From positions 124,001 to 188,000 of the forward strand of contig CAWIXS010000011.1 of the NCBI GenBank assembly GCA_963840075.1: a stretch of 64,000 nt of DNA, read 5' to 3'. The notes beneath the pieces are model-generated. The model saw nothing but the letters and a program-made list of their open reading frames with translations. It did not search any database and was not told where the DNA came from. This stretch comes from AWTP1-13 sp963840075. GTDB lineage: Bacteria; Pseudomonadota; Alphaproteobacteria; Rhizobiales; Hyphomicrobiaceae. This document shows, in pieces, positions 9,074 through 16,487 of this stretch; position 1 is the first letter of the stretch; the number at the start of each line of letters is the position of its first letter. The position numbers and the translations under genes are program-made.

Positions 9074-10279
9074 ATGTCCGTGCTGTTTCGTTTCGGTGAA
9101 TACGCGCTCGATACCGACCGCCGCGAGCTGGTGCGCGGCGGGGACCTCGTTGCGGTCGAGCCGCAGGTGTTCGATCTCCTGGTCTACCTGATCCGCAACC
9201 GCGAGCGCGTGGTGAGCAAGGACGACCTGATCGAGGGCGTCTGGGGCGGCAGGATCGTTTCGGAATCGACGCTCACCAGCCGCATCAATGCCGCGCGCCG
9301 GACGGTGGGCGACAGCGGCGCCGAGCAGGCCCTGATCCGCACCGTCGCGCGCAAGGGCCTGCGCTTCGTCGTCCAGGTCAGCGAGAGCACTGGGCGCGCA
9401 CCCGAGGCCGTCGCGGCGAGACCCGCCCTGGTGCAGCCCGGCTTGCGCCAGCAGGTCCAGTTCTGCACCGCCTCGGACGGCGTGTGCATCGCCTATTCCG
9501 CCGTCGGCGACGGGGCGCCGCTGGTGAAGGCCGCCAACTGGCTCAACCATCTGGAGTACGATTGGCAGAGCCCGATCTGGAGCCACCTGCTGCACGCGCT
9601 CGCCGCCGAGTACCGCCTGATCCGCTACGACGAGCGCGGCAACGGCCTCTCGGACCGGGACGTGGCCGACATCTCCTTCGAGGCGTTCGTACGCGACCTG
9701 GAAAGCGTGGTGGAGGCAAGCGGCCTCAAGACGTTCCCGCTGCTCGGCATCTCGCAGGGCTGCGCCGTCAGCATCGCCTATGCCGTGCGCCACCCCGAGC
9801 GCGTCACGCATCTCGTGCTGCTCGGCGGCTATGCGCGCGGGCGCAGGAAGCGCGGCTCGCAGAAGGAGATCGAGCAGGCCGAGGCCCTGCAGACCCTCAT
9901 GCGGCTGGGTTGGGGCCAGGAGAATCCGGCGTTTCGCCAGATCTTCACCTCCCAGTTCATCCCCGGCGGCAGTCCGGAGCAGATGCGATGGCTGAACGAC
10001 CTGCAGCGCAATACCACCTCGCCCGAGAATGCCGCGCTGATTCGGGGGACCATGAACAACATCGACGTGACCGGCCTGCTCCCGCGCGTCCGTGTGCCCA
10101 CCCTCGTGCTGCATTGTCGCGACGATGCCGCGGTGCCGTTCGAGGAGGGGAGGCTGATGGCAGCGGGCATCCGCGGTAGCCGCTTCGTGGAGCTCGAAGG
10201 CAGCAACCACGTGATCCTGGAGGGCGACCCGGGCCGACAGCGGTTCCTGGACGAGATGCGAAGCTTCCTTGCCGGCTGA
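9074..10279 (+). CDS. Winged-helix DNA-binding domain fused to an alpha/beta hydrolase
   Basis: Residues 1-105 form an OmpR/CadC-type winged helix (FRFGEYALDTDRRELVRGGD, then RIVSESTLTSRINAARRTVG). Residues 125-401 form an alpha/beta hydrolase with nucleophile elbow GISQG, probable acid in HCRDDAAVPF and His in GSNHVILEGD. There is no membrane segment between them, unlike CadC. The hydrolase part may sense or turn over a small ligand that controls DNA binding; this is inference. It diverges from the EamA transporter by 142 bases, so the transporter is a reasonable target. Confidence 0.88.
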   Translation: MSVLFRFGEYALDTDRRELVRGGDLVAVEPQVFDLLVYLIRNRERVVSKDDLIEGVWGGRIVSESTLTSRINAARRTVGDSGAEQALIRTVARKGLRFVVQVSESTGRAPEAVAARPALVQPGLRQQVQFCTASDGVCIAYSAVGDGAPLVKAANWLNHLEYDWQSPIWSHLLHALAAEYRLIRYDERGNGLSDRDVADISFEAFVRDLESVVEASGLKTFPLLGISQGCAVSIAYAVRHPERVTHLVLLGGYARGRRKRGSQKEIEQAEALQTLMRLGWGQENPAFRQIFTSQFIPGGSPEQMRWLNDLQRNTTSPENAALIRGTMNNIDVTGLLPRVRVPTLVLHCRDDAAVPFEEGRLMAAGIRGSRFVELEGSNHVILEGDPGRQRFLDEMRSFLAG

Positions 10280-10372
10280 GGCGAGGCACCACGGCCGCCG
10301 CCACCGACTGCAGCTGCATCGCGACGCCGGCGTCATCGCGGCGGCGCGTTCGAATTCCGGATGAGACGGAAT

Positions 10373-10864
10373 TCAGAACGGGATCTCGTCGTCGATCTTC
10401 TTGTCGAAGGCCGGCTTGCCGGTGCTGCGCCGGGGGGTGTCGCCGTTGCCGTTGCCCGCCGGAGCATAGGCGTCGTCATCCTCCTGCATGCCGCCGCTGG
10501 CGCCGGCGGCGCCGGGCCGGTCGAGCAGGACCATCTGGCTGTTGAAGTTCTGCAGCACGACCTCGGTGGAATAGCGGTCCTGGCCGTCCTGGCCCTGCCA
10601 CTTGCGCGTCTGCAGCTGCCCTTCGAGGTAGACCTTGGAGCCCTTGCGCAGGTACTGCTCGGCCACCCGGCACAGCCCCTCGCTGAAGATCACCACGGTG
10701 TGCCACTCCGTGCGCTCGCGCTTCTCGCCCGAGGCCTTGTCGCGCCAGGACTCGGTGGTGGCGACGCGCAGGTTGGCGATCGGGCGTCCGTCCTGGGTGC
10801 GACGGATCTCGGGGTCCTTGCCGAGATTGCCGACCAGGATCACCTTGTTGATGGAACCGGCCAT
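10373..10864 (-). CDS. ssb: Single-stranded DNA-binding protein
   Basis: A 163-residue SSB. The N-terminal OB fold spans about residues 1-110 (MAGSINKVILVGNLGKDPEI; KVYLEGQLQTRKW). A Gly/Asn/Asp-rich linker follows. The C-terminal tip DDEIPF is the acidic peptide that recruits repair and replication partners. It protects single-stranded DNA in replication and repair. A LexA-type box lies 159 bases upstream of the start codon, which fits SOS control of ssb. uvrA, the usual rhizobial neighbour, is not adjacent. Confidence 0.97.
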   Translation of the reverse strand: MAGSINKVILVGNLGKDPEIRRTQDGRPIANLRVATTESWRDKASGEKRERTEWHTVVIFSEGLCRVAEQYLRKGSKVYLEGQLQTRKWQGQDGQDRYSTEVVLQNFNSQMVLLDRPGAAGASGGMQEDDDAYAPAGNGNGDTPRRSTGKPAFDKKIDDEIPF

Positions 10865-11022
10865 TCGGGCCTCCTCTTCGCTTGCCGTTCAGCCCGCCCG
10901 CACTACTGCCGCGGCGCATTCCCATGATTCGCAGCCACCGACGTTAGCCTCTGCTCAACGCCGGCGCCCCCCTTCCGAGTTGCTTGTCCACGCAATTGGT
11001 ATGGACTGGGATGGACGGGCAC

Positions 11023-11037
11023 GTTCACTTTATGTTC
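11023..11037. promoter_or_regulatory. Alphaproteobacterial LexA (SOS) box
   Basis: GTTC-ACTTTAT-GTTC is an exact match to the direct-repeat GTTC-N7-GTTC operator of alphaproteobacterial LexA. It lies in the 519-base region (10865-11383) between ssb (minus) and pyrB (plus), and ssb is the natural target. The rest of that region shows no credible gene. Confidence 0.7.
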
Positions 11038-11383
11038 TAGAATAGGCGCACGCAACGCCGATCGCAAGCCCCGTTTGCGGGGCGATGCTGGTGGGGAAAG
11101 GGCGCATCGTGTCACCCCCCGTGCGTACCTGCAGCGGCCGAGGCCGGTGCTTGCGATTCACCCGCGCTTGCAGCCGCGCGGATGCCGGCGACAAGCCGCC
11201 GCAGGCCACGAGCCGCATCGAGCACAGGGGGCCGCGCACCAGGTGACGAAGCCCATCCCCGGCCCAGTTTTCCCGTGCGGCTGGACAGACGCCGCACCTG
11301 CACGGGCATCTTGCGATTGTTGGTGAATGCGGCGCGAGCCGGCTTGCGTGGCGCCCTCATTGGAGAGTATAGGACCGGCTTTG

Positions 11384-12331
11384 ATGACCATCCCCACCCA
11401 GATCTCGTTCGCGCGCCGCCATCTGCTGACCTGTGCAGATCTGACGGCGGGCGAGATCAATGCCCTGCTCGACCTCGCCGACAAGGCCGCCGAAAGCAAC
11501 CGCCAGATCATCAAGAAGCGCGATGTCCTGCGCGGGCGCACGTTGATCAACCTGTTCTTCGAGGCCTCGACGCGCACGCAAAGCTCCTTCGAGCTGGCCG
11601 GCAAGCGCCTCGGCGCCGATGTCATGAACATGAGCGTCGCGGGCTCGTCCATGCAGAAGGGCGAGACGCTGGTCGACACCGCCATGACCTTGAACGCCAT
11701 GCGGCCCGACATCCTGGTGGTGCGCCACCATGCGGCCGGTGCCGTGGAGCTGCTGGCTCAGAAGGTCGACTGCTCGGTGGTCAATGCCGGCGACGGCGCG
11801 CATCAGCATCCGACCCAGGCGCTGCTCGACGCGCTCACCATCCGCCGCGCCAAGGGGCGCATTGCCGGTCTCACGGTGGCGATCTGCGGCGACATCCTGC
11901 ATTCGCGGGTCGCCCGCTCCAACATCAACGTGCTCAACACGCTCGGTGCGCGCGTGCGCCTCGTCGCGCCCTCGACGCTGTTGCCGCCTCAGGTGGAGCG
12001 GCTGGGCGCGGAGGTGTTCACCGACATGAACGCCGGCCTCGACCGCGTCGACATCGTCATGATGCTGCGCCTGCAGCGCGAGCGCATGCAGGGCTCCTAT
12101 GTGCCCTCCACACGCGAGTACTACCATTTCTTCGGGCTCGACCACGAGAAGCTCGCGCGCGCCAAGCCCGATGCCGTCATCATGCACCCCGGGCCGATGA
12201 ACCGCGGTGTAGAGATCGCCTCCACCATCGCCGACCACTCGCGCAGCGTGATCCGCGACCAGGTCGAGATGGGTGTCGCCGTCCGCATGGCGGTGCTGGA
12301 AGCCATGGCACGACAACTGCCCAACCGTTGA
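11384..12331 (+). CDS. pyrB: Aspartate carbamoyltransferase catalytic subunit
   Basis: The 315-residue enzyme condenses carbamoyl phosphate and aspartate, the first committed step of pyrimidine synthesis. The carbamoyl-phosphate motif FFEASTRTQSSFELAGKRLG and the HQHPTQALLDAL motif are intact. LQRERMQG and HPGPMNRGVE mark the aspartate-binding domain. The start at ATG 11384 gives MTIPTQISFARRHLL, the usual family N-terminus. The upstream in-frame extension is not homologous-looking. It begins an operon with the pyrC-like gene 11 bases downstream, then plsY and dprA. No regulatory subunit (PyrI) is seen. Confidence 0.96.
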   Translation: MTIPTQISFARRHLLTCADLTAGEINALLDLADKAAESNRQIIKKRDVLRGRTLINLFFEASTRTQSSFELAGKRLGADVMNMSVAGSSMQKGETLVDTAMTLNAMRPDILVVRHHAAGAVELLAQKVDCSVVNAGDGAHQHPTQALLDALTIRRAKGRIAGLTVAICGDILHSRVARSNINVLNTLGARVRLVAPSTLLPPQVERLGAEVFTDMNAGLDRVDIVMMLRLQRERMQGSYVPSTREYYHFFGLDHEKLARAKPDAVIMHPGPMNRGVEIASTIADHSRSVIRDQVEMGVAVRMAVLEAMARQLPNR

Positions 12332-12342
12332 GCGGCCACCCC

Positions 12343-13668
12343 ATGCGCAGGAACGAGACGGCAGCGCAGGAAGCAACGGCGTTCCTCAACGCCCGCCTGA
12401 TGGATCCCGCGAGCGGCAGGGACGAGCCGGGCGGGCTTCTCGTCAGGGACGGCGTGATCGCCGACATCGGCGGCCACCTCCGGAGAAACGCGCCGGAGCG
12501 CACCCGCATCGTCGACTGCAGGGGCCACGTGCTCTGCCCCGGCCTCATCGACATGCAGGTGTTCACCGGCGAGCCGGGCCAGGAGCACCGCGAGACGCTG
12601 AAGACCGCGAGCCACGCAGCGGCCGCCGGCGGCGTCACCACCATGGTGGTGATGCCCGACACGGAGCCCGTCATCGACCAGGTAGCGCTGGTGGACTTCG
12701 TCCAGCGCCGCGCGCGCGACAACGCCATCGTCAACGTGCACGTGATGGCGGCCATGACGAAGGGCCTCAAGGGTCAGGAGATGACCGAGATCGGCCTCCT
12801 GCAGCGCGCCGGCGCCGTTGCCTTCAGCAACGGCAAGTCGAGCGTGGCCAACACCCGCATCATGCGCAACGTGCTGCTCTATGCCAGGGACTTCGGCGCG
12901 CTCATCGTGCACCACACCGAGGACCCGCACCTCTCCGAGGGCGCGGTGATGAACGCCGGCGAGGTGGCAACCCGGCTCGGCCTGCCGGGCGTCGACAAAG
13001 CCGCGGAGACCATCGTGCTGGAGCGCGACGTGCGCCTCGTGCAGCTTACCGGCGGGCGCTATCACGCGGCCCAGATCAGCTGCGCGGAAAGCCTCGCCGT
13101 GGTGCGCGCCGCCAAGGCGCGCGGACTGCCGGTGACCTGCGGCATCTCGATCAACCACCTGACCCTCAACGAGAACGACATCGGGCCCTACCGCACGTTC
13201 TTCCGCGTCAAGCCGCCCCTGCGCGCGGAGGAGGACCGCTCGGCCATGGTGCGGGCGCTGGCGGCGGGCGAGATCGATGTCATCGTCTCGAGCCACGATC
13301 CGCAGGACGCCGACACCAAGCGCCACCCCTTCGCCGAGGCCGCCGACGGCGCCATCGGCCTCGAGACGCTGCTGGCGGCCGCGCTGCGCCTCTACCACAA
13401 CGGCGAGATCGGCCTGATGCCGCTCCTCGGAGCCCTGACCGCCCACCCGGCCAAATTGCTGGGGTTCCCCTCGGGGCGGCTGCAGAAGGGGGCGCCGGCC
13501 GATCTCATCCTCGTCGACCTCGCCCAACCCTGGGTGGTGGACAAGGCGCAGCTGCGGGCGCGCTCGAAGAACTCGCCCTTCGACGAGAGCAAGATGCAGG
13601 GGAGGGTGTTGCTGACCATGGTTGCCGGCAACCCCGTGTACGAATACGCTGGCGCCGAGCGGGGCTAG
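12343..13668 (+). CDS. pyrC: Dihydroorotase-like protein PyrC' lacking metal-ligand histidines
   Basis: A 441-residue amidohydrolase-fold protein of the class I dihydroorotase family, directly behind pyrB. The canonical D-x-H-x-H metal motif is replaced by D70-M-Q-V-F74 in LIDMQVFTGEPGQEH. The region that normally carries the catalytic Asp reads VIVSSHDPQDADTK. The fold is otherwise complete (SNGKSSVANTRIMRNVLLYA; AAALRLYHNGEIGLMPLLGA). This matches the non-catalytic PyrC' partners described for PyrB in pseudomonads. I infer a structural role in a PyrB-PyrC' complex, with an active dihydroorotase encoded elsewhere. Confidence 0.85.
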   Translation: MRRNETAAQEATAFLNARLMDPASGRDEPGGLLVRDGVIADIGGHLRRNAPERTRIVDCRGHVLCPGLIDMQVFTGEPGQEHRETLKTASHAAAAGGVTTMVVMPDTEPVIDQVALVDFVQRRARDNAIVNVHVMAAMTKGLKGQEMTEIGLLQRAGAVAFSNGKSSVANTRIMRNVLLYARDFGALIVHHTEDPHLSEGAVMNAGEVATRLGLPGVDKAAETIVLERDVRLVQLTGGRYHAAQISCAESLAVVRAAKARGLPVTCGISINHLTLNENDIGPYRTFFRVKPPLRAEEDRSAMVRALAAGEIDVIVSSHDPQDADTKRHPFAEAADGAIGLETLLAAALRLYHNGEIGLMPLLGALTAHPAKLLGFPSGRLQKGAPADLILVDLAQPWVVDKAQLRARSKNSPFDESKMQGRVLLTMVAGNPVYEYAGAERG

Positions 13669-13700
13669 CCAGGCACAGAGTTTTTTCGAGCCGTTCGGCC

Positions 13701-14327
13701 ATGGACCAGCTTTTGTCTCTCGGCGGATCCCTTGCGCTTCTCGCAGGCTACCTGCTGGGCTCGATCCCGTTCGGCCTGGTGCTCACCAAGGCCGCCGGCC
13801 TCGGCGACGTGCGCAACATCGGCTCGGGCAACATCGGCGCTACCAACGTGCTGCGCACCGGCCGCAAGGGGCTCGCTGCCGCCACGCTCCTGCTCGATGC
13901 GGTCAAGGGCTGGATTGCCGTGCTGATCGTCTACGAGGTGGCCTTGAGATTGGGCGCCCATGTCCCCGATGCCGGCACCTTGAGCCGCATCGCCGGACTC
14001 GGCGCGCTCCTGGGGCACATCTTCCCGGTGTGGCTGCGCTTTCAGGGCGGCAAGGGCGTGGCAACCTTCATCGGCGTCCTCCTCGCCCTGTCCACAGAGG
14101 CCGCGATCGTATTCGGGGTGGTCTGGGTCGGGGTGGCGCTCGGCACCCGCTACTCCTCGCTCGCGGCGCTGTGCGCCACGGGCGGCGTCATCCTCTTCTA
14201 TCTCGTCAGCGGCTGGGTGGGGCTGCCGTTCATCCTCGCCATGGCCGCCCTGATCGCCCTCAAGCACCACGCCAACATCCGCCGCCTCTGGGAAGGCCGG
14301 GAGAGCAAGATTGGCGCACGCTCGTGA
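13701..14327 (+). CDS. plsY: Acyl-phosphate:glycerol-3-phosphate acyltransferase
   Basis: A 208-residue integral membrane enzyme that makes lysophosphatidate from acyl-phosphate and glycerol-3-phosphate. The two signature loops are present, NIGSGNIGATNVLRTGRKG (residues about 37-55) and FQGGKGVATFIGVL. LKHHANIRRLWEGRESK, close to the C-terminus, carries the last conserved motif. Several hydrophobic helices surround these. The start is ATG at 13701, 32 bases after the pyrC-like gene. Its 3' end overlaps dprA by 17 bases, so the two are probably translationally coupled. Confidence 0.97.
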   Translation: MDQLLSLGGSLALLAGYLLGSIPFGLVLTKAAGLGDVRNIGSGNIGATNVLRTGRKGLAAATLLLDAVKGWIAVLIVYEVALRLGAHVPDAGTLSRIAGLGALLGHIFPVWLRFQGGKGVATFIGVLLALSTEAAIVFGVVWVGVALGTRYSSLAALCATGGVILFYLVSGWVGLPFILAMAALIALKHHANIRRLWEGRESKIGARS

Positions 14328-15492
14328 CAAGCCCAGGCGGTCCGCGTCGGCACCGCAGCAGCAGGCGCCCCTCGGCGCGGCCGAGCGCCTCGCCTGCCTG
14401 CGCCTGATCCGCAGCGAGAACGTCGGGCCCGTCACGTTTCGCGAGCTCATCAATCATTTCGGCGGCCCGCAGGAGGCGCTCGCGGCGCTCCCCGAGCTGT
14501 CCCGCCGCGGCGGCTACCGCCATCCCATCCGCGTCTGCCCGCGCGAGGCGGCCGAGGCGGAGCTGGAGGCTGCCGCGGACCTCGGCGCGCGCGCCCTCAT
14601 CGTCGGCGAGCCCGGCTATCCTCCCGCGCTCGCCGCCGTCGACCCGCCGCCGCCCCTGCTCTACGTCAAAGGCAAGGTCGGCCACCTGTCGCGCCCGATG
14701 CTGGCGATCGTGGGGGCGCGCAACGGCTCGGCGGCGGGGCAGAAGCTTGCGCGCCTGTTCGCCTCCAGTATCGGCGCCGCCGGGTTCGTCATCGTCTCAG
14801 GGCTCGCCCGGGGCATCGATGCGGCCGCCCACGAGGCCGCGCTCGAAATGGGAACGGTGGCGGTCCTCGCCGGCGGGCCGGACAACGTCTATCCCCCCGA
14901 GAACGCCGAATTGCAGCGCCAGATCGCCGAGCGCGGCTGCCTCGTCAGCGAGAACCCGCCGGGGTTCGCGCCGCGCGGCCAGGACTTCCCGCGCCGCAAC
15001 CGCATCATCTCGGGCATGGCGCTGGGCGTGCTGGTGGTGGAGGCGGCGCGGCGCTCCGGCACCCTCGTCACCGCGCGCATGGCGGGCGAGCAGGGCCGCG
15101 AGGTGTTCGCCCTCCCCGGCCATCCCCTCGATCCGCGCGCCGAGGGCACCAACCGCCTGCTCAAGTCCGGCGCGACCCTCGTCACCGAGCCCGAGGATAT
15201 CCTGGGCGCCCTGGCGCCCATGCTCCCCGAGGCGGCCCGAGCCGCCCCGCGCAGGGCGGCTCCCGCGCCTCCTCCAGAGCCCGCAGTAACACCTCCGGGC
15301 AGCGCCAGCGGGCTGGGAGACGCGGAGCGTGCGCGCCTGCTGGAGGTGCTGGGCCCCGCCCCCGTCGACGTCGACGAGCTGGGACGCGCCACGGGTCTCC
15401 CCGCCCGCGCCATCCAGATCGCCCTCCTGGAGCTCGCCCTCGCCGGACGCATCGAGCGCCACGGCCACCAGCTGGTGTCACTCAAGAGGTAG
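14311..15492 (+). CDS. dprA: DNA-processing protein DprA
   Basis: A 393-residue protein that loads RecA on incoming single-stranded DNA in natural transformation. It has an N-terminal SAM-like helical region (residues 20-70) and a Rossmann-type core with VGARNGSAAGQKLARLF, SGLARGIDAAAHE and GTLVTARMAGEQGREVFALP. A C-terminal winged helix follows (LGDAERARLLEVLGPAPVDV onward). The start is a TTG at 14311 inside plsY, with GGAGAGC upstream. It ends the pyrB operon. A degenerate family A repeat and a VapBC pair on the opposite strand follow. Confidence 0.95.
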   Translation: MAHARDKPRRSASAPQQQAPLGAAERLACLRLIRSENVGPVTFRELINHFGGPQEALAALPELSRRGGYRHPIRVCPREAAEAELEAAADLGARALIVGEPGYPPALAAVDPPPPLLYVKGKVGHLSRPMLAIVGARNGSAAGQKLARLFASSIGAAGFVIVSGLARGIDAAAHEAALEMGTVAVLAGGPDNVYPPENAELQRQIAERGCLVSENPPGFAPRGQDFPRRNRIISGMALGVLVVEAARRSGTLVTARMAGEQGREVFALPGHPLDPRAEGTNRLLKSGATLVTEPEDILGALAPMLPEAARAAPRRAAPAPPPEPAVTPPGSASGLGDAERARLLEVLGPAPVDVDELGRATGLPARAIQIALLELALAGRIERHGHQLVSLKR

Positions 15493-15495
15493 CAA

Positions 15496-15564
15496 TGGGG
15501 CCACCCCCGCGGCTGGGCAGCTCCTCCAACATGAAGCTCATTGGCAGTTGAGGGGGCTGACCCC
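15496..15564. repeat. Degenerate family A inverted repeat
   Basis: GGGGCCACCCCC near 15497 and GGGGGCTGACCCC (15552-15564) are inverted with about two mismatches in 13. The spacer is roughly 43 bases. It fills the gap between the convergent ends of dprA and vapC and starts four bases after the dprA stop codon. Confidence 0.45.
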
Positions 15565-15566
15565 GG

Positions 15567-15959
15567 CTACACCAGCTCGACCGTCGCACTGTGGCCGGCT
15601 GCGGCGGCAAGGCGCTGGTCACGGGTGACGAGCGGCGCATCGAGCGCCTCGGCCAGGGCCACGTAGACCGCGTCATACGCCGTCAGATTGTTGCGCAGCT
15701 CCCAAACGCGCTGCAACAGGAAGTCGTGCGGATGGCGCCGCAAGGGAAAGTCGGCGAGATCGACGAGAAGCTCGCGTCCACGCTCTGGGCCGATCTCGCC
15801 GGCCGCCGCATGCCGGCGAAGCACATGCGCCACCTCGACGTCCAGCAAATGCGGCACATGCAGCGTCAGCCCGGCGTCGAACAGCCGCGCCTCGATCGCA
15901 TCCGCCCCCTGCCTGCGCAGGAGCACATCGATCAGGGCCGACGCGTCGGCCACGATCAC
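15567..15959 (-). CDS. vapC: PIN-domain toxin of a VapBC-type module
   Basis: A 130-residue PIN-domain ribonuclease. Metal-binding acidic residues are visible in MIVADASALIDVLL (Asp5), DVEVAHVLR, TAYDAVYVALAEAL and LVTRDQRLA. VapC toxins typically cleave tRNA or rRNA when not bound by antitoxin. The GTG start at 15959 overlaps the antitoxin stop codon in GTGA, so translation is probably coupled. The pair interrupts the otherwise core dprA-topA neighbourhood and is probably an acquired module. Confidence 0.9.
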   Translation of the reverse strand: MIVADASALIDVLLRRQGADAIEARLFDAGLTLHVPHLLDVEVAHVLRRHAAAGEIGPERGRELLVDLADFPLRRHPHDFLLQRVWELRNNLTAYDAVYVALAEALDAPLVTRDQRLAAAAGHSATVELV

Positions 15960-16192
15960 AACGACAACGGGCCGCGTATGGCCCGGACCGCGTCGGCAGT
16001 CAACTCGCTGGGCTCCACCCTGGAGCGGGCCGCCAGGCGCGCCCGCAGCTCCTCCATGGTGGGCCGCTCGGCCACCTCGCGAATCTCCTTGAGCAGGTAG
16101 TCAGAAAGCGACATGCCCGCCAGCGCCGCCCGCGACTTGAGCCGCCGGTGCAAATCGTCTGGGACGTTGCGAATCTGAATCATGGCCGACAT
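15956..16192 (-). CDS. vapB: Arc/FitA-type antitoxin of the VapBC module
   Basis: A 78-residue antitoxin with an N-terminal ribbon-helix-helix (MIQIRNVPDDLHRRLKSRAA, ending near LLKEI). Its C-terminal toxin-binding tail (TMEELRARLAARSRVEPSEL) is expected to fill the VapC active site. ATG at 16192 (MSAM) or 16183 (MIQIRN) could be the start; neither has a clear ribosome-binding site. The AT-richer DNA just upstream (16193-16310) has several imperfect inverted words and probably holds an autoregulated promoter. Confidence 0.85.
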   Translation of the reverse strand: MSAMIQIRNVPDDLHRRLKSRAALAGMSLSDYLLKEIREVAERPTMEELRARLAARSRVEPSELTADAVRAIRGPLSL

Positions 16193-16487
16193 GTGGCAAG
16201 CATGAAAGTATGTCTCTCGCATGTCAAGCATCCCGTACGCTGAGACCTGGACATTCCTCATAATCCTACATATCAGCATGTCAACGATCATAACCCGCGG
16301 CACCACCCAACAGAATGCCTATGAGAAGCGGACGTGGCCCTACATTTCGCCCGAACCTGCGGGTATGGCCGGTTTGACATGGCCGCAATCGTCCACCATG
16401 TTTCGCGCGCCGGAAGAGTGACTACCCAGCCAGCAACGGGATCAATGCGGCCGCCCGGAGGGCACCGGCGGGGGCCGCGAGGGCATC

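Noticed and set aside
15567..16192. VapBC module as evidence of a larger genomic island
   Set aside because: The flanking dprA and topA are core genes with normal order, and no integrase, tRNA or direct repeat bounds the insertion.
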